Part shown: in pieces, positions 25,816 through 36,060 of the stretch
How positions within the stretch are numbered: the first letter of the stretch is position 1
Layout of the letters: each line of letters starts with the position of its first letter
From: Candidatus Thorarchaeota archaeon
GTDB taxonomy: Archaea > Asgardarchaeota > Thorarchaeia > Thorarchaeales > Thorarchaeaceae
DNA: 64,000 nucleotides
NCBI GenBank assembly: GCA_016933575.1
Contig: JAFGAR010000151.1
Location: 124,001-188,000 of the forward strand
Direction of reading: 5' to 3'
The notes under the pieces: model-generated
Database searches by the model: none
What the model was told of the DNA's origin: nothing
The model's input: the letters and a program-made list of their open reading frames with translations, nothing else
Program-made: the position numbers and the translations under genes

Positions 25816-26763
25816 ATGGTCATTCTAGTAACAGGTGCATGTGGATATCTCGGTTCAGAATTAATCCGGGAATTACCACGAGTCAAGGAGTTCGAAGGTG
25901 AAACTATTCGAATCATGGATAACATGTTTCGAGATCGTTTTGTTTCTTTGTTTGATTTGCCCTCTGGGCGTAGATACGAGATGGTTCATGGAGATGTTCG
26001 CGACGAGGAAAAAGTGCGAATCGCAATGAAGGATGTAACGCATGTCTTCTCGCTCTCTGATATAACCAATGCACCATTATCTTTTGAAAGAAAAGACTTG
26101 ACATTTGAAACCAACTATGAAGGCGCACTGAAAGTGTACACGCAAGCTTCGAATTCAGGAGTTGAACGATTTATCTACACATCAACAGCCTCGGTATATG
26201 GCCTGACAAAAGATATTGTAGATGAAACCTTTGATTGTAACCCCAAGAGTCCATATGGAGAATATAAGCTCAAAGCTGAGAAAGAGATGCAAAAACGTTC
26301 ACGCGAGAATGGTTTTAGTTGGACTGCTCTTAGATTAGGTACTGTCGTGGGACAAACAATTGGAATGAGATTTGATACGGTAATCGATAAGTTCACATTC
26401 TACGCATCAATCGGGCACAGCCTAACCGTATGGGAAACAGCTTTGCAGGAAGCTCGACCATATGTTGAAGTTCGCGATGTTACGCGATCTTACATCTTCT
26501 CGATGAATAATAACAAAATGGACTATGAAGTCTATAATGTTGTAGCTGAAAATCTCAATATGCATCAAGTCATTGAACGGATCAAGAAATATTTCCCCAA
26601 TGTTGATGTGAAAATCTCACCAGCTCCTGATCTGAATCAAGCTAGCTATGTATTATCCTCTGATAAAATCAAGAAAGTCGGTTTTAAGTTTAATTACACG
26701 ATTGATGATGGAATCAATAAACTTGCTTCAAAGTTCTCAGGTCTGAGTGAATTCAAGCAGTAG
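25816..26763 (+). CDS. NAD-dependent nucleotide-sugar epimerase/dehydratase
   Basis: An extended SDR of 315 residues. The start is ILVTGACGYLGSELI; an active-site Ser/Thr lies in YTSTASVYGL and the Tyr-Lys pair in PYGEYKLKAE. The sequence matches GalE-like epimerases rather than RmlB, which usually shows a TDEVYG motif. ATG 25816 places the Rossmann strand at the N-terminus; upstream starts overlap the RmlD-like gene. Probably co-transcribed with rmlC and the RmlD-like gene. Confidence 0.8.
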   Translation: MVILVTGACGYLGSELIRELPRVKEFEGETIRIMDNMFRDRFVSLFDLPSGRRYEMVHGDVRDEEKVRIAMKDVTHVFSLSDITNAPLSFERKDLTFETNYEGALKVYTQASNSGVERFIYTSTASVYGLTKDIVDETFDCNPKSPYGEYKLKAEKEMQKRSRENGFSWTALRLGTVVGQTIGMRFDTVIDKFTFYASIGHSLTVWETALQEARPYVEVRDVTRSYIFSMNNNKMDYEVYNVVAENLNMHQVIERIKKYFPNVDVKISPAPDLNQASYVLSSDKIKKVGFKFNYTIDDGINKLASKFSGLSEFKQ

Positions 26764-26773
26764 TTCTTTCACC

Positions 26774-27502
26774 TCAACCCTTTCGAGCGAGAAAATTTGC
26801 AGCTCTAAGTAAGGTAGGAAATGTTCCTGTATCTGACCAGAAACCTTTGAGTTTATGTGCTCTACACTGGTTTCTTTGAATATAGTAGTTATTAACATCT
26901 GTGATTTCTAGTTCATTGCGCCACGAATAACCTATGTTCTCTTCGACCCATCCAATTGCATCATAAATATTGCTAGGGTAGAAATAGAGCCCCGTTACGA
27001 TATAATTGGATTTGGGTTTCTTGGGTTTTTCTTCAATTGAAATAACTGAGCCATTAGCATCAAGTTCTGCTACACCAAATCTCTCTGGTTGGTCATTTTC
27101 TGTTAGAAAGAGATTGCACATATCAGGATTTTTTTGGAAATCTTCCACATATTTCTTTATATTATCTTCAAAGATGTTGTCACCAAGAATTACCACAATA
27201 GGTTCTCCATTAGCAAATCTCTTGGTATATTTCAGTGCCTGAGCGATTCCACCCGGTTTATCTTGGTGAACATATGATAAAGTTAGACCAAAATCAGAAC
27301 CACTCCCACAAATCTTTACTATATCTCCTACTCCATTTCCTCCAATTACCATCTGAATATCTTGAATTCCTGCTTCTGCTAATGTATTGATAGGATTGAA
27401 AATCATAGGTCTGTCATAAACTGGCAACAAATGCTTGTTGGTTACTCTCGTGAGTGGATCCAAACGAGAACCAGATCCCCCTGCAAGTATTATCCCTTTC
27501 AT
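26774..27502 (-). CDS. rmlA: glucose-1-phosphate thymidylyltransferase
   Basis: Makes dTDP-glucose from glucose-1-phosphate and dTTP. Signatures: GIILAGGSGSRLDPLT at the start, NKHLLPVYDRPMI, GGIAQAL, ILGDNIFED (metal Asp), EEKPKKPKSNYIVTGLYFY and WSDTGT. ATG 27502 has a GGAG 10 bases upstream; an earlier start at 27559 adds 19 residues unlike the family. About 242 residues, as in the short archaeal RmlA type. Convergent with the epimerase gene. Confidence 0.88.
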   Translation of the reverse strand: MKGIILAGGSGSRLDPLTRVTNKHLLPVYDRPMIFNPINTLAEAGIQDIQMVIGGNGVGDIVKICGSGSDFGLTLSYVHQDKPGGIAQALKYTKRFANGEPIVVILGDNIFEDNIKKYVEDFQKNPDMCNLFLTENDQPERFGVAELDANGSVISIEEKPKKPKSNYIVTGLYFYPSNIYDAIGWVEENIGYSWRNELEITDVNNYYIQRNQCRAHKLKGFWSDTGTFPTLLRAANFLARKG

Positions 27503-27607
27503 CGTAAAACTCTCCTTAAATAGCTGAACGAATTTAGTTCTCTTCTTAAAATTTGCCATCTTACTTCTTTGAATAATAAAGCTAAAAACAAATCATATAC
27601 CAATTCA

Positions 27608-28696
27608 TTATTGTAGATTGTTCATATCCTTCAGATCCTTGATGAGTTGCGCTGCAATCACATTCGGTATTGCAAACTTCCTTACCTTTTCTATTGGATT
27701 TAAACATCTTTTTAGATCCGCAAGATTTTCAATTGTGTACATAATTTTCTCTGCAAGATCTTTTGAGTCTGCAAACTTGCATCCAATATAATCCATTCCT
27801 TCTTCAAATAACTCATCCATTGCGATTGATTTTCCAGATATGAAAATCTTGTTCATTCCCGCATAATCATACACTTTGTTTGGTATCACGTTTCGAGCTT
27901 TTATTGACTCCCCAAAGATCCCAAGGCAGATGTCTGCTCGTTTCATTAGACTCACTAGTTCATTGTATGGGGAATAGGGATACAGGATTATCGACTCTCC
28001 TAAATCATAGGTTTCGATCATCTCTTTGCACTTTTTCTCCTCTTGCCCAGAACCAATCAGAATGAATTTGAAGGAGTACTTGTTCTCTCTTAAAATATCC
28101 AATGCTTCGATTATGTAAGGAATGCCTTGTAATGGAATATAAGTTCCATAGAAATATATCACAACTCCATCAAACTCAAGTGGATTCTCAATGATGCTTT
28201 CTTGTGCTTCTAAGTCAACTCCAACAAAGACTCGAATTATTTTTTCACTCTTCAAACCAAAGCGATGTATAAAATATTCACCATGAATATTTGTATCAAT
28301 CATTACTACATCCGAAATTGCACAAGTAATTTTATCAAGTAGCCATTCATGAATTGCTCTAATTGATAATTCTGGTATGTTTTTCCTGTCTTCAACCCGT
28401 GTATTGTAATTAGAGATGTGTGCATCAAAAACTAGTGGTCTTCTTGACACCACACTTACTATTTTTGCGAAGAAAGTCATTCTCCAACCAGGATATGGTA
28501 CTATAATAAAATCGCTTCTGAAGGCGTCCCGAAAAATTCTTGGAAACCACAAAGTAAAACGGATAATTTGAAGAGCAAGCTGGCATTTAATATTCCATTC
28601 AAATATCGTATATCCAATTTGACGGAGTCCTCTCAATAGGTTTCTGGTGCGAGGATAATCTGGATAATAAGCCCCAAACCAAAGCACACTTTTCAT
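27608..28696 (-). CDS. family 4-like glycosyltransferase
   Basis: GT-B glycosyltransferase. The N-terminus KSVLWFGAYYPDYPRTRNLLRGL is a typical acceptor-domain beginning. The donor domain shows YFYGTYIPLQGI, ILIGSGQEE, LVSLMKRADICLGIFG and NVIPNKVYDYAGM, an EX7E-like loop. The ATG at 28696 is chosen; 28714 would add six residues. Lies between rmlA and the flippase on the same strand. Confidence 0.82.
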   Translation of the reverse strand: MKSVLWFGAYYPDYPRTRNLLRGLRQIGYTIFEWNIKCQLALQIIRFTLWFPRIFRDAFRSDFIIVPYPGWRMTFFAKIVSVVSRRPLVFDAHISNYNTRVEDRKNIPELSIRAIHEWLLDKITCAISDVVMIDTNIHGEYFIHRFGLKSEKIIRVFVGVDLEAQESIIENPLEFDGVVIYFYGTYIPLQGIPYIIEALDILRENKYSFKFILIGSGQEEKKCKEMIETYDLGESIILYPYSPYNELVSLMKRADICLGIFGESIKARNVIPNKVYDYAGMNKIFISGKSIAMDELFEEGMDYIGCKFADSKDLAEKIMYTIENLADLKRCLNPIEKVRKFAIPNVIAAQLIKDLKDMNNLQ

Positions 28697-28806
28697 GACT
28701 TGTGCAAAAATCATGTGATTGTTATAACTGTAACTAAGAAATCTGTAACTAAATGTCCTATATGGAATGAAATGGACTCCGACTACATCTCTCTGGATGA
28801 ATGTCG

Positions 28807-30498
28807 CTATTCCAGAGTTTCTTCTCTCAATTCTAAGTTGGGTTTATTTCGCATTAAAATTCTCTCTATAAGGCGAAGAAGCGGTCGCGATACCCACCAT
28901 AAGGGGGGAACCTGTTTTAGGAATTTCTTCAGATTCTCTAGGTCTTGAAAATTCATCAATCCCAAAACTAAACAGAATCCCAAGAAAACATACCAAAGTG
29001 GAATTACGAATAATAGTTTGGCAAGAGATTTTATTGTCAGATAATTCAGAAAAGGAAGGAATGAAAGTCCATTCACTACAAATTCTGCTACGAAGTAAAC
29101 GCCGATCATGAGAGCTCCGAATAATATACACATCAACAGAGCTCTAGCTAAGTATGAACTTCTAACGTTAATTTTCAATGTTTTCCGACAGTACAAATGA
29201 TAAGTAATGAAAACCGGGAATATAGATACCCACCAGAGCGAAATTCCGAGAACACCCAACATTGGTTGCATAATAATTGTCCAGACACTCTGCAGTATCA
29301 TTGAGAAAACGCCAATACCAAGTAGCACTTTCATCTTATCAGAGGCTAGAACAAGTTGACTATATAGATTTGTTATGGGTACAATTAGGAGTATTGGCGA
29401 CATTACAATGAAGTACTGTGCTGCTGAAAACCCACCTGTGACATCTAGTGCTCTTACTCCATAAATCGCTCCTAGTAAGTTAGGACCAAAAATGAAAGCA
29501 GATAGAAACATGAATATCAATGTTGGAATGATGATTCGATATGCATCATCAAATCTATTTCGGAGACGTTGCAGCTCTCCTCGTGCTCGCATCCCCGCCA
29601 TGTTAGGAAGAAGTATTGCAAATGGGGCATTGAGGAATGTCTTCAGAGTTTCAATACTCCTTTGTGCAATTGCATATCGTGCAAGTTCGGTATCTGAACC
29701 AACAAAATCCACAATAAGAGGTGCGATGATATTACCAAAAGTTGCGAGCAATGCGAGTGCAAAAATAACAGAACTCACTTTGAATAGTGGACCTGAAATC
29801 TCTCGCCACCCCTCCACTGATATTGAAATACCCTCACTTCGCATCTCTCGTCGAAGAATTATTGCCGCTACGATGAATCCAACAACTGCAGTTCCTAAAT
29901 ACATGTACAAGATTTCTCTTATCCCAATTAAATTAGTCAAAAAAAGGAGAACCAGTATGACTCCTCTTGAACCATTGTAAAGCAAGTTGATGTAGAGGAT
30001 CCGATTCATCCTCTGTAAACCAATGAATACCGAACCAGCTATAGAGTAATACGCTGTCGGTAGCATTGCGAATAATACCAAAATCCAGAGAACTCGCAAT
30101 TCGTTTGTTACTTCTGGAGTTTCACCTACTAGAAATCCGATTTGTTCCGCAAGAAAAACAGAAACGAACGAAACTGCAAGAAATGCAATTGTTACTGCTA
30201 TCAGTGACACTCCAATCACTGAACCCATTTTCTCTCGTTTGTGAGCTGCCTCTGATACAGATTTGATAATCCCTGTTGTTAAACCTAACATGATAATGAT
30301 TGATAGAAGACTACTCCAGTACATCAGAACTTTAATGTGCGCATAATCAGAAATTGTCCAACTAATATCTATGGATCGCACGAGCAACGATGAAGATAAC
30401 AGACCTACTACCACAGCTACTACTTGAGAAACCGAGTTGACAAATACATTCTTCTGCATACTATCGCTTTTCACGATGGAATCCGAGTCATCTATCAT
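28807..30498 (-). CDS. Wzx-type oligosaccharide flippase (MOP superfamily)
   Basis: 563 residues with about 14 hydrophobic helices and the usual polysaccharide-transporter order. The N-terminal cytosolic tail leads into NVFVNSVSQVVAVVVGLLSSS, with later conserved YSIAGSVFIGLQRMNRI and AQYFIVMSPILLIVP. It is expected to flip lipid-linked oligosaccharide across the membrane. It anchors a minus-strand run with the GT and rmlA genes. Specificity cannot be read from the sequence. Confidence 0.85.
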   Translation of the reverse strand: MIDDSDSIVKSDSMQKNVFVNSVSQVVAVVVGLLSSSLLVRSIDISWTISDYAHIKVLMYWSSLLSIIIMLGLTTGIIKSVSEAAHKREKMGSVIGVSLIAVTIAFLAVSFVSVFLAEQIGFLVGETPEVTNELRVLWILVLFAMLPTAYYSIAGSVFIGLQRMNRILYINLLYNGSRGVILVLLFLTNLIGIREILYMYLGTAVVGFIVAAIILRREMRSEGISISVEGWREISGPLFKVSSVIFALALLATFGNIIAPLIVDFVGSDTELARYAIAQRSIETLKTFLNAPFAILLPNMAGMRARGELQRLRNRFDDAYRIIIPTLIFMFLSAFIFGPNLLGAIYGVRALDVTGGFSAAQYFIVMSPILLIVPITNLYSQLVLASDKMKVLLGIGVFSMILQSVWTIIMQPMLGVLGISLWWVSIFPVFITYHLYCRKTLKINVRSSYLARALLMCILFGALMIGVYFVAEFVVNGLSFLPFLNYLTIKSLAKLLFVIPLWYVFLGFCLVLGLMNFQDLENLKKFLKQVPPLWWVSRPLLRLIERILMRNKPNLELREETLE

Positions 30499-30815
30499 TG
30501 CACTGTCACACCCATTGTAGCTGACATAAACCCTTCCTCAGTTCACTATACGTACTATGTCAAAATCCATAAGTTGCTTGAGGTTAGTGGAGAATTGTCT
30601 GGACCGTTATCTTACGTTTTTTAACTATATCCCCAGACTAATTAAAAATATCATCATGATAAGCGCTTAAGGTTCAAACTAAACAAAGTTCCTTGGAAAC
30701 TCGATTCTTGGTTATTCTATTCTCAGAGATTTTTGGGGCTATGAAATTAAATGTTGAGAAATTTCATCACCAACTATAATAAGAATAGACAAGCAAATAA
30801 AAATGGAGTATAAAG
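30499..30815. other. divergent intergenic region, 317 bp
   Basis: No credible gene. It carries the promoters of the flippase (minus) and the radical SAM gene (plus). The plus-strand end has a clear GGAG 7 bases before the ATG. Short palindromes such as AAGCGCTT are present but too short to call operators. Confidence 0.5.
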
Positions 30816-32066
30816 ATGAAGATTGTATTTGTTCAACCGCTAACAGGTTTCAAAGGGCACACTTGGGAGGCATTAAACATTGGTTATCTCTCATCGTATC
30901 TAGAGAAATATTATAGTAGCGATTTGGACATTGAATTCTATTCTGGTTTTTATGATTCTGATGAAACCATCTTACATGCGTGTGAAGATGCAGATATTAT
31001 CGGTATGAGTTGTACGTCCCCCCAGTTTAGACATGGAGTAGAACTTGCAAATCAAATAAAAAATAAAGATAATCTAATCGTCTTTGGTGGAGTACATGCC
31101 TCTGCTCTTCCCGATCTAGTGGCCCAAGAACCCTCTATTGATGTTGTTGTAGTTGGCGAGGGTGAAAAGGCAATGCTTCAAATTGTTAATGATTTTAATG
31201 AAGGGAAAAAGACACCTAGTAAATTACTCCATTTCGATTTTGTTGAAGATTTAGACACAATCCCATTCCCTGATAGAACCGTAATTAAAAACGAAAGACA
31301 TATTCAACAAGCATACAAAGATAATGGAGTTAGAATCACATCAGTTCTTACCAGCAGAGGATGTCCATTTCGATGTGCTTTTTGTTGCAGTGAAACAATC
31401 TGGCATAGAAAAACAAGAATTCGGTCAGTCGGGAATGTTTTGCAAGAGATTGAAGAACTGGTCAAAGATTGGAATATTCAATTTCTCAAATTTTCAGACG
31501 ATACGTTCACACTCAATAAGAAATGGATAGCAGAGTTCTCGCGTCGCAAAATTGAGATTGGGCTCAATTTACCATATGGAAGCAATGCTCATGTAAATAC
31601 TATTGATGAGAATATGTTGAAACATCTTGCTGATAGTAATTGTACAGAACTATGGTACGGTGTTGAAAGCGGTTCATCCAAAATATTGAAGGATATGCGT
31701 AAGAGTATTAATGTCGAGCGAATAAAGAAGGTCTTCAAACTGACTAAAGATTACGGTATTAAAACTCGCGCCTATTTCCTATTGGGAATGCCAAATGAAA
31801 CAATTGAAGACATTAGGTTGACAGAGAAGTTATGCGACGAGATTGAACCCGACGTTGTCGGATTCTCTTTACTTGCTCCATTTCCAGATAATGAATTCTA
31901 TGATTATGAAACCATGAAAGATTGGGACTGGTCAATGTTTGACGAGTACAGTAACGATTGGGTTCAAACGAAAACCTTGACAAATCAACAATTGAAAGAT
32001 GAGCAAAAGCGACTGGTGGAAAAATACCAGAGAAAAATCACGTTTAGACAGAAGCAGGAGAAATAA
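30816..32066 (+). CDS. cobalamin-binding radical SAM enzyme
   Basis: 416 residues. The N-terminal B12-binding Rossmann domain (VQPLTGFKGHTWEALNIGYL, IIGMSCTSPQF, VVGEGEKAM) precedes the radical SAM domain with the cluster motif at C183, C187 and C190 (GCPFRCAFC), then YGVESGSSKIL and YFLLGMPNETIED. Class B-type enzymes like this methylate or rearrange unactivated carbons. It is 6 bases upstream of the DegT aminotransferase, so the pair probably makes or modifies an unusual amino sugar. Confidence 0.85.
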   Translation: MKIVFVQPLTGFKGHTWEALNIGYLSSYLEKYYSSDLDIEFYSGFYDSDETILHACEDADIIGMSCTSPQFRHGVELANQIKNKDNLIVFGGVHASALPDLVAQEPSIDVVVVGEGEKAMLQIVNDFNEGKKTPSKLLHFDFVEDLDTIPFPDRTVIKNERHIQQAYKDNGVRITSVLTSRGCPFRCAFCCSETIWHRKTRIRSVGNVLQEIEELVKDWNIQFLKFSDDTFTLNKKWIAEFSRRKIEIGLNLPYGSNAHVNTIDENMLKHLADSNCTELWYGVESGSSKILKDMRKSINVERIKKVFKLTKDYGIKTRAYFLLGMPNETIEDIRLTEKLCDEIEPDVVGFSLLAPFPDNEFYDYETMKDWDWSMFDEYSNDWVQTKTLTNQQLKDEQKRLVEKYQRKITFRQKQEK

Positions 32067-32072
32067 CAAAAG

Positions 32073-33215
32073 ATGAAAATTCCTCTGTTCAAGATCTATT
32101 GGGATAACGAGGATATTGAAGCAGTCAGTAAAGTCATTAAAAAAGGAGCATATTGGACAACAGGTCCAATTGTTAATGAATTTGAAAGTAAGATCTCCGA
32201 ATATATCGGTTCCAAATACTGCGTCACTTTCAACTCAGGAACGTCAGCGTTGCATTCCATTCTCTTAGCTTATGGCGTTACGGTGGGGGACGAAGTCATT
32301 GTTCCTTCCTTTACGTTTATCGCAACAGCAAACGCACCACTCTTTACAGGGGCAAAGCCGATATTTGCCGATATCGAGGAGAAAACTCTCGGATTAGATC
32401 CTTTAGATGTTAAAGAAAAAATCACAAAGAAAACAAAGGCTATTATTCCTGTCCACTATGGAGGTTCACCTTGTCGTATTAATGAATTGAAAGAGATTGC
32501 TGAGGATCATAATCTGATATTGATAGAAGATGCTGCGGAATCTTTTGGTGCGATGATCGATGACAGAAAAATCGGAACCTTTGGAGACTCTACCATGTTT
32601 AGTTTCTGTCAGAATAAAATAATCACCACTGGGGACGGTGGGTGCATTACAACTAATTCAAAAGATGTCTATGAGAAATTGAAATTAATTAGATCTCATG
32701 GTAGACAAGAGACATCGAATTATTTTTCCTCAACCGAGTTTATGGATTATGTTACATTAGGATACAATTTTAGAATATCTGATATCACTGCTGCCTTAGG
32801 TGTATCTCAAATCAATAAAATTGATAAAATCATTGAACTGCGACGGAAAAACGCAAATTATCTAAATGATAGACTTTCATCAATCGATGAGATAGATCTT
32901 CTAAATCCACCAGAGGAATACTTCCACGTATATCAAATGTACACAATTAGAGTCGCAGGAGGGGCACGAACAAGGGATGAGCTGATGAGATATTTATCTG
33001 AGAAAGGTATTGGCACAAAAGTGTACTTTTATCCTGTTCATTTAACGCACTTCTATAAAACCAAATTTGGCTACAATCGCGGCGAAGTACCTCGCACTGA
33101 AGAAATATCTGATTGTGTATTGTCTTTGCCAATGTTTCCAACAATGGTCAAGGAAGAGATGGATTATATTGCCGAGACTTTGAACAACTTTTTTGAAAAG
33201 CATCCCTACGAATGA
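32073..33215 (+). CDS. DegT/DnrJ/EryC1/StrS-type sugar aminotransferase
   Basis: PLP-dependent aminotransferase of 380 residues that puts an amino group on a keto nucleotide sugar. Motifs: FNSGTSALHSILLAYG near residue 52, FIATANAP, IPVHYGGSPC, LIEDAAESFGA and the PLP lysine K182 in FCQNKIITTGDGG. The C-terminal small domain closes at LPMFPTM. Coupled behind the radical SAM gene. Likely substrates are the 4-keto or 3-keto sugars from the dehydratases in this region. Confidence 0.88.
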   Translation: MKIPLFKIYWDNEDIEAVSKVIKKGAYWTTGPIVNEFESKISEYIGSKYCVTFNSGTSALHSILLAYGVTVGDEVIVPSFTFIATANAPLFTGAKPIFADIEEKTLGLDPLDVKEKITKKTKAIIPVHYGGSPCRINELKEIAEDHNLILIEDAAESFGAMIDDRKIGTFGDSTMFSFCQNKIITTGDGGCITTNSKDVYEKLKLIRSHGRQETSNYFSSTEFMDYVTLGYNFRISDITAALGVSQINKIDKIIELRRKNANYLNDRLSSIDEIDLLNPPEEYFHVYQMYTIRVAGGARTRDELMRYLSEKGIGTKVYFYPVHLTHFYKTKFGYNRGEVPRTEEISDCVLSLPMFPTMVKEEMDYIAETLNNFFEKHPYE

Positions 33216-33304
33216 TAAGTTCATCATCAGCTTCTCAAAGACGAAGGTACTTGCACTTCACAAAAAAAGCAGTATTAGTAATTTCTTCTTTATTCCAAGT
33301 TATC

Positions 33305-34747
33305 TTAACACGAGTCATTTGCTGCTGGATTGTATTCAGGTATTATTTTTTTAAGCATAGTAATTATCGAGGTTCTATCAGAGCATTCAGCATATTTTGC
33401 TAGGGCTTGAATATCACTTTCCATATCAGTCCAATTACTCCGTCGTTTATTGGTGATTTTCAATATATACTCACTACTTGTTGATTCTATTACCTCTCCA
33501 CTACCTATCAATTCTTCACTCAACTTTTCACCATTTTTGAGACCAGTAATGACAAATTGAATTTGATGATCAGGATCATAACCATATATTCGACACATCT
33601 CTTGGGCAATATCTAAAATCTTCACTTGATCTCCCATTTTCAGAACATAAATTGCGCCATTCTGGGATAATGCACCAGCTTGTATGACTAAGTGCGCTGC
33701 TTCTGAAACACTCATGAAGAATCGTTCGACTTCTGGATGTGTGATGGTAATTGGACCGCCGTTTTCAATTTGCTTGCGGAATAGTCGTACTACACTCCCT
33801 TCACTATCGAAGACATTTCCAAAACGAACAGCGCTTAATTTCGTATATTTACTACGTCGAGCATATTCTTCCATCAAAAGTTCGACGAATCGTTTGGATG
33901 CTCCCATTACGCAAGTAGGATTGACTGCCTTATCAGTTGAAATTGTGATAAGTCGTTTTGTTTTGTGTTCTAGTGCAATTCTAAACAGACAATCTGATGC
34001 TAGTATATTATTCTTCACTGACTCTTCAGGGTACATCTCCATGAAATTGACATGCTTGAATGCCGCCGCATGAAAAACGACATCCGGGGAATATTCAGAG
34101 AATAGATCATCAATTCTTTTTTCATCCTGTAAATCTGCTATCACCGGTACAACCAAATTCCTTAGTTCATCCATTTCAAGATTCCAGAGGAGTTCAGCCA
34201 TTCCATTTTCAGATCGATCAATAAGAACAAGTGTGCGGGGTTTAAGATGTGCAACCTGATCAACAATCTCTGAACCAATAGATCCTGCAGCTCCAGTCAC
34301 GAAGACTACAGCTCCCTGCAAATATGATACAACTTCATTTCTATTGGTCTTAATAGGATCGCGTTTTACAAGGTCCTCAAAACGTACTTCCCTAATTGAT
34401 GATGTTACTCTACTTTCTCCAGTTAAAATATCGTATACTCCAGGAAGAATTCTACATTCTACTCCCGCTGTTTCACACATGTTCCGAATTCGCTTTACTA
34501 CAGCTCCATGAGCGGATGGCATGGCAATTACGACATCATCAAACCCTAGCTCACTTGCCAATCGTTCAATATCAAAAGTAGTTCCAATAACTTTAACGTT
34601 CTCGATCTTATATCCTTGGAGTGCTGCGGAATCATCAACAAATCCAACGATTTCCACTTTTTCTGAGTGGCGGCTCTTTAACTCCTGAAGAGCGTATTTT
34701 CCTCCATCCCCAGCACCAGCAATCAGAACTCGTGTTTTTTTAGGCAT
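33305..34747 (-). CDS. CapD/FlaA1-like nucleotide-sugar 4,6-dehydratase
   Basis: 480 residues in two Rossmann parts. The N-terminal regulatory part is RVLIAGAGDGGKYALQELK, and the catalytic SDR part begins VFVTGAAGSIGSEIV near residue 150. The active site TISTDKAVNPTCVMGASKR matches UDP-GlcNAc 4,6-dehydratases of the PglF/CapD type. Those usually begin with membrane helices, which are absent here. The product feeds the aminotransferase. Convergent with the DegT gene. Confidence 0.85.
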   Translation of the reverse strand: MPKKTRVLIAGAGDGGKYALQELKSRHSEKVEIVGFVDDSAALQGYKIENVKVIGTTFDIERLASELGFDDVVIAMPSAHGAVVKRIRNMCETAGVECRILPGVYDILTGESRVTSSIREVRFEDLVKRDPIKTNRNEVVSYLQGAVVFVTGAAGSIGSEIVDQVAHLKPRTLVLIDRSENGMAELLWNLEMDELRNLVVPVIADLQDEKRIDDLFSEYSPDVVFHAAAFKHVNFMEMYPEESVKNNILASDCLFRIALEHKTKRLITISTDKAVNPTCVMGASKRFVELLMEEYARRSKYTKLSAVRFGNVFDSEGSVVRLFRKQIENGGPITITHPEVERFFMSVSEAAHLVIQAGALSQNGAIYVLKMGDQVKILDIAQEMCRIYGYDPDHQIQFVITGLKNGEKLSEELIGSGEVIESTSSEYILKITNKRRSNWTDMESDIQALAKYAECSDRTSIITMLKKIIPEYNPAANDSC

Positions 34748-34869
34748 GTGTAATCAACTCAGGCACACTCGTGTTCGTTCTTATATACCTTTAAACTGAG
34801 CGTATTCCTCAACCATGTTTGTGAACTAAATTCTATGCCTAAAAAACCAGTGTCAATGACTCGTTTTTA

Positions 34870-36060
34870 TCATTGATACTGTTCCTTAAGTCTCTCAAAA
34901 ATAGCGATATATTTATCCAAGAATAATTTACGATTATGTTTCCTTAATGCAATTTCCCTTGATTTTGTTCCCATTTTCTTTCTCAAATCATCATCAGTTA
35001 GAAGAAGTATTATTTTTTCTGCATAACTTTTAGGATTATCAGGTTCTTCCACAAAGAATCCACTGACCCCGTCCTGAACAAAAGCCCTGGTTTCACCTAC
35101 ATCATTTGCTACAATTGGTATTCCTACTGACATCGCCTGCATTCCAGAAATTGAGACTCCATCATTCGTTGGACACTGGATGTATACATCTGAAACAGCA
35201 TATGCTTTCGCCATTTCTTCCTCGTATATGTAGCCTGTAAAGATGACGTTATCAGATATACCTAGATCTTTGCAGAGTTTGATTAACTGCTGTCTCTGAG
35301 ATCCATCATTCCCGACGATGAGAATTGCATCTGGAATTTCCTTCAATACCAGCGCAAATGCACGGATGATAATTTCTGGTCTGTAGAATAATTCAAGTGG
35401 CCTGAATTGAATTATCACCGGTTGATTACCTATCCCATGTTTTTGGCGAAAATCCTCTGCATCAATCTCTCGGACAAAGAAATCCGTATCAACTCCCCAT
35501 GATGAAATAAATAGGTGATCATCATCAATAGGATGGATTTCTCTTATTATATTGGCTGAAATCTCGCTTTCTGTATGAACCACATCTGCCCATTCGATTG
35601 CCCTCTTAACCAACGGGCGTAGGTATGGATACTTTTGAGGGCCTCTGATTAGATCAGATCCCCATGATGCGATTACTGCAGGTTTGAATTTTGCAGCGTG
35701 CGCGAGAAGAACTCCTTCTGTTAGATAATGTCCATGAACGACATCTATCTGATTGTCACTCAGAAATTTTCTAATGATAGGTCCATAAAACTCGAGTTGG
35801 CTGTGTAGCGAGGTCTTGTTCATCATTCCTCGTATCAAAGTTCTAAATCGCCCTTTTCGAATCATTGAAGTAATAAGTTTGGTTCGCTTGGGTTTATTGA
35901 GAAGGAATTGCTCACAATTGTACTCTGGAGTTCTGACGATTGATTTGCCTTCCCAATCTTTGACATAGATAACATAGGGTTCAACACCTCTCTCAATTAA
36001 CTGCTTTGCCCATTGTTCGGTATGGAATGATACTGGATTAGATATCTCAGCAACTCGCAT
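34870..36060 (-). CDS. family 4 glycosyltransferase
   Basis: 396-residue GT-B enzyme with MRVAEISNPVSFHTEQWAK at the N-terminus, VVHGHYLTEGVLLAH, then the donor domain IIQFRPLELFYRPE, ILIVGNDGSQ and CPTNDGVSISGMQAMSVG. In this last motif the usual glutamates of EX7E are Asp and Gln, a tolerated variant. AAGGCG precedes the ATG. Together with the next gene it builds the glycan; linkage unknown. Confidence 0.83.
   Translation of the reverse strand: MRVAEISNPVSFHTEQWAKQLIERGVEPYVIYVKDWEGKSIVRTPEYNCEQFLLNKPKRTKLITSMIRKGRFRTLIRGMMNKTSLHSQLEFYGPIIRKFLSDNQIDVVHGHYLTEGVLLAHAAKFKPAVIASWGSDLIRGPQKYPYLRPLVKRAIEWADVVHTESEISANIIREIHPIDDDHLFISSWGVDTDFFVREIDAEDFRQKHGIGNQPVIIQFRPLELFYRPEIIIRAFALVLKEIPDAILIVGNDGSQRQQLIKLCKDLGISDNVIFTGYIYEEEMAKAYAVSDVYIQCPTNDGVSISGMQAMSVGIPIVANDVGETRAFVQDGVSGFFVEEPDNPKSYAEKIILLLTDDDLRKKMGTKSREIALRKHNRKLFLDKYIAIFERLKEQYQ

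Noticed and set aside
29492-29980. 162-codon plus-strand frame inside the flippase
   Set aside because: It lies wholly antisense to a well supported membrane protein and has no ribosome site or recognisable domain.
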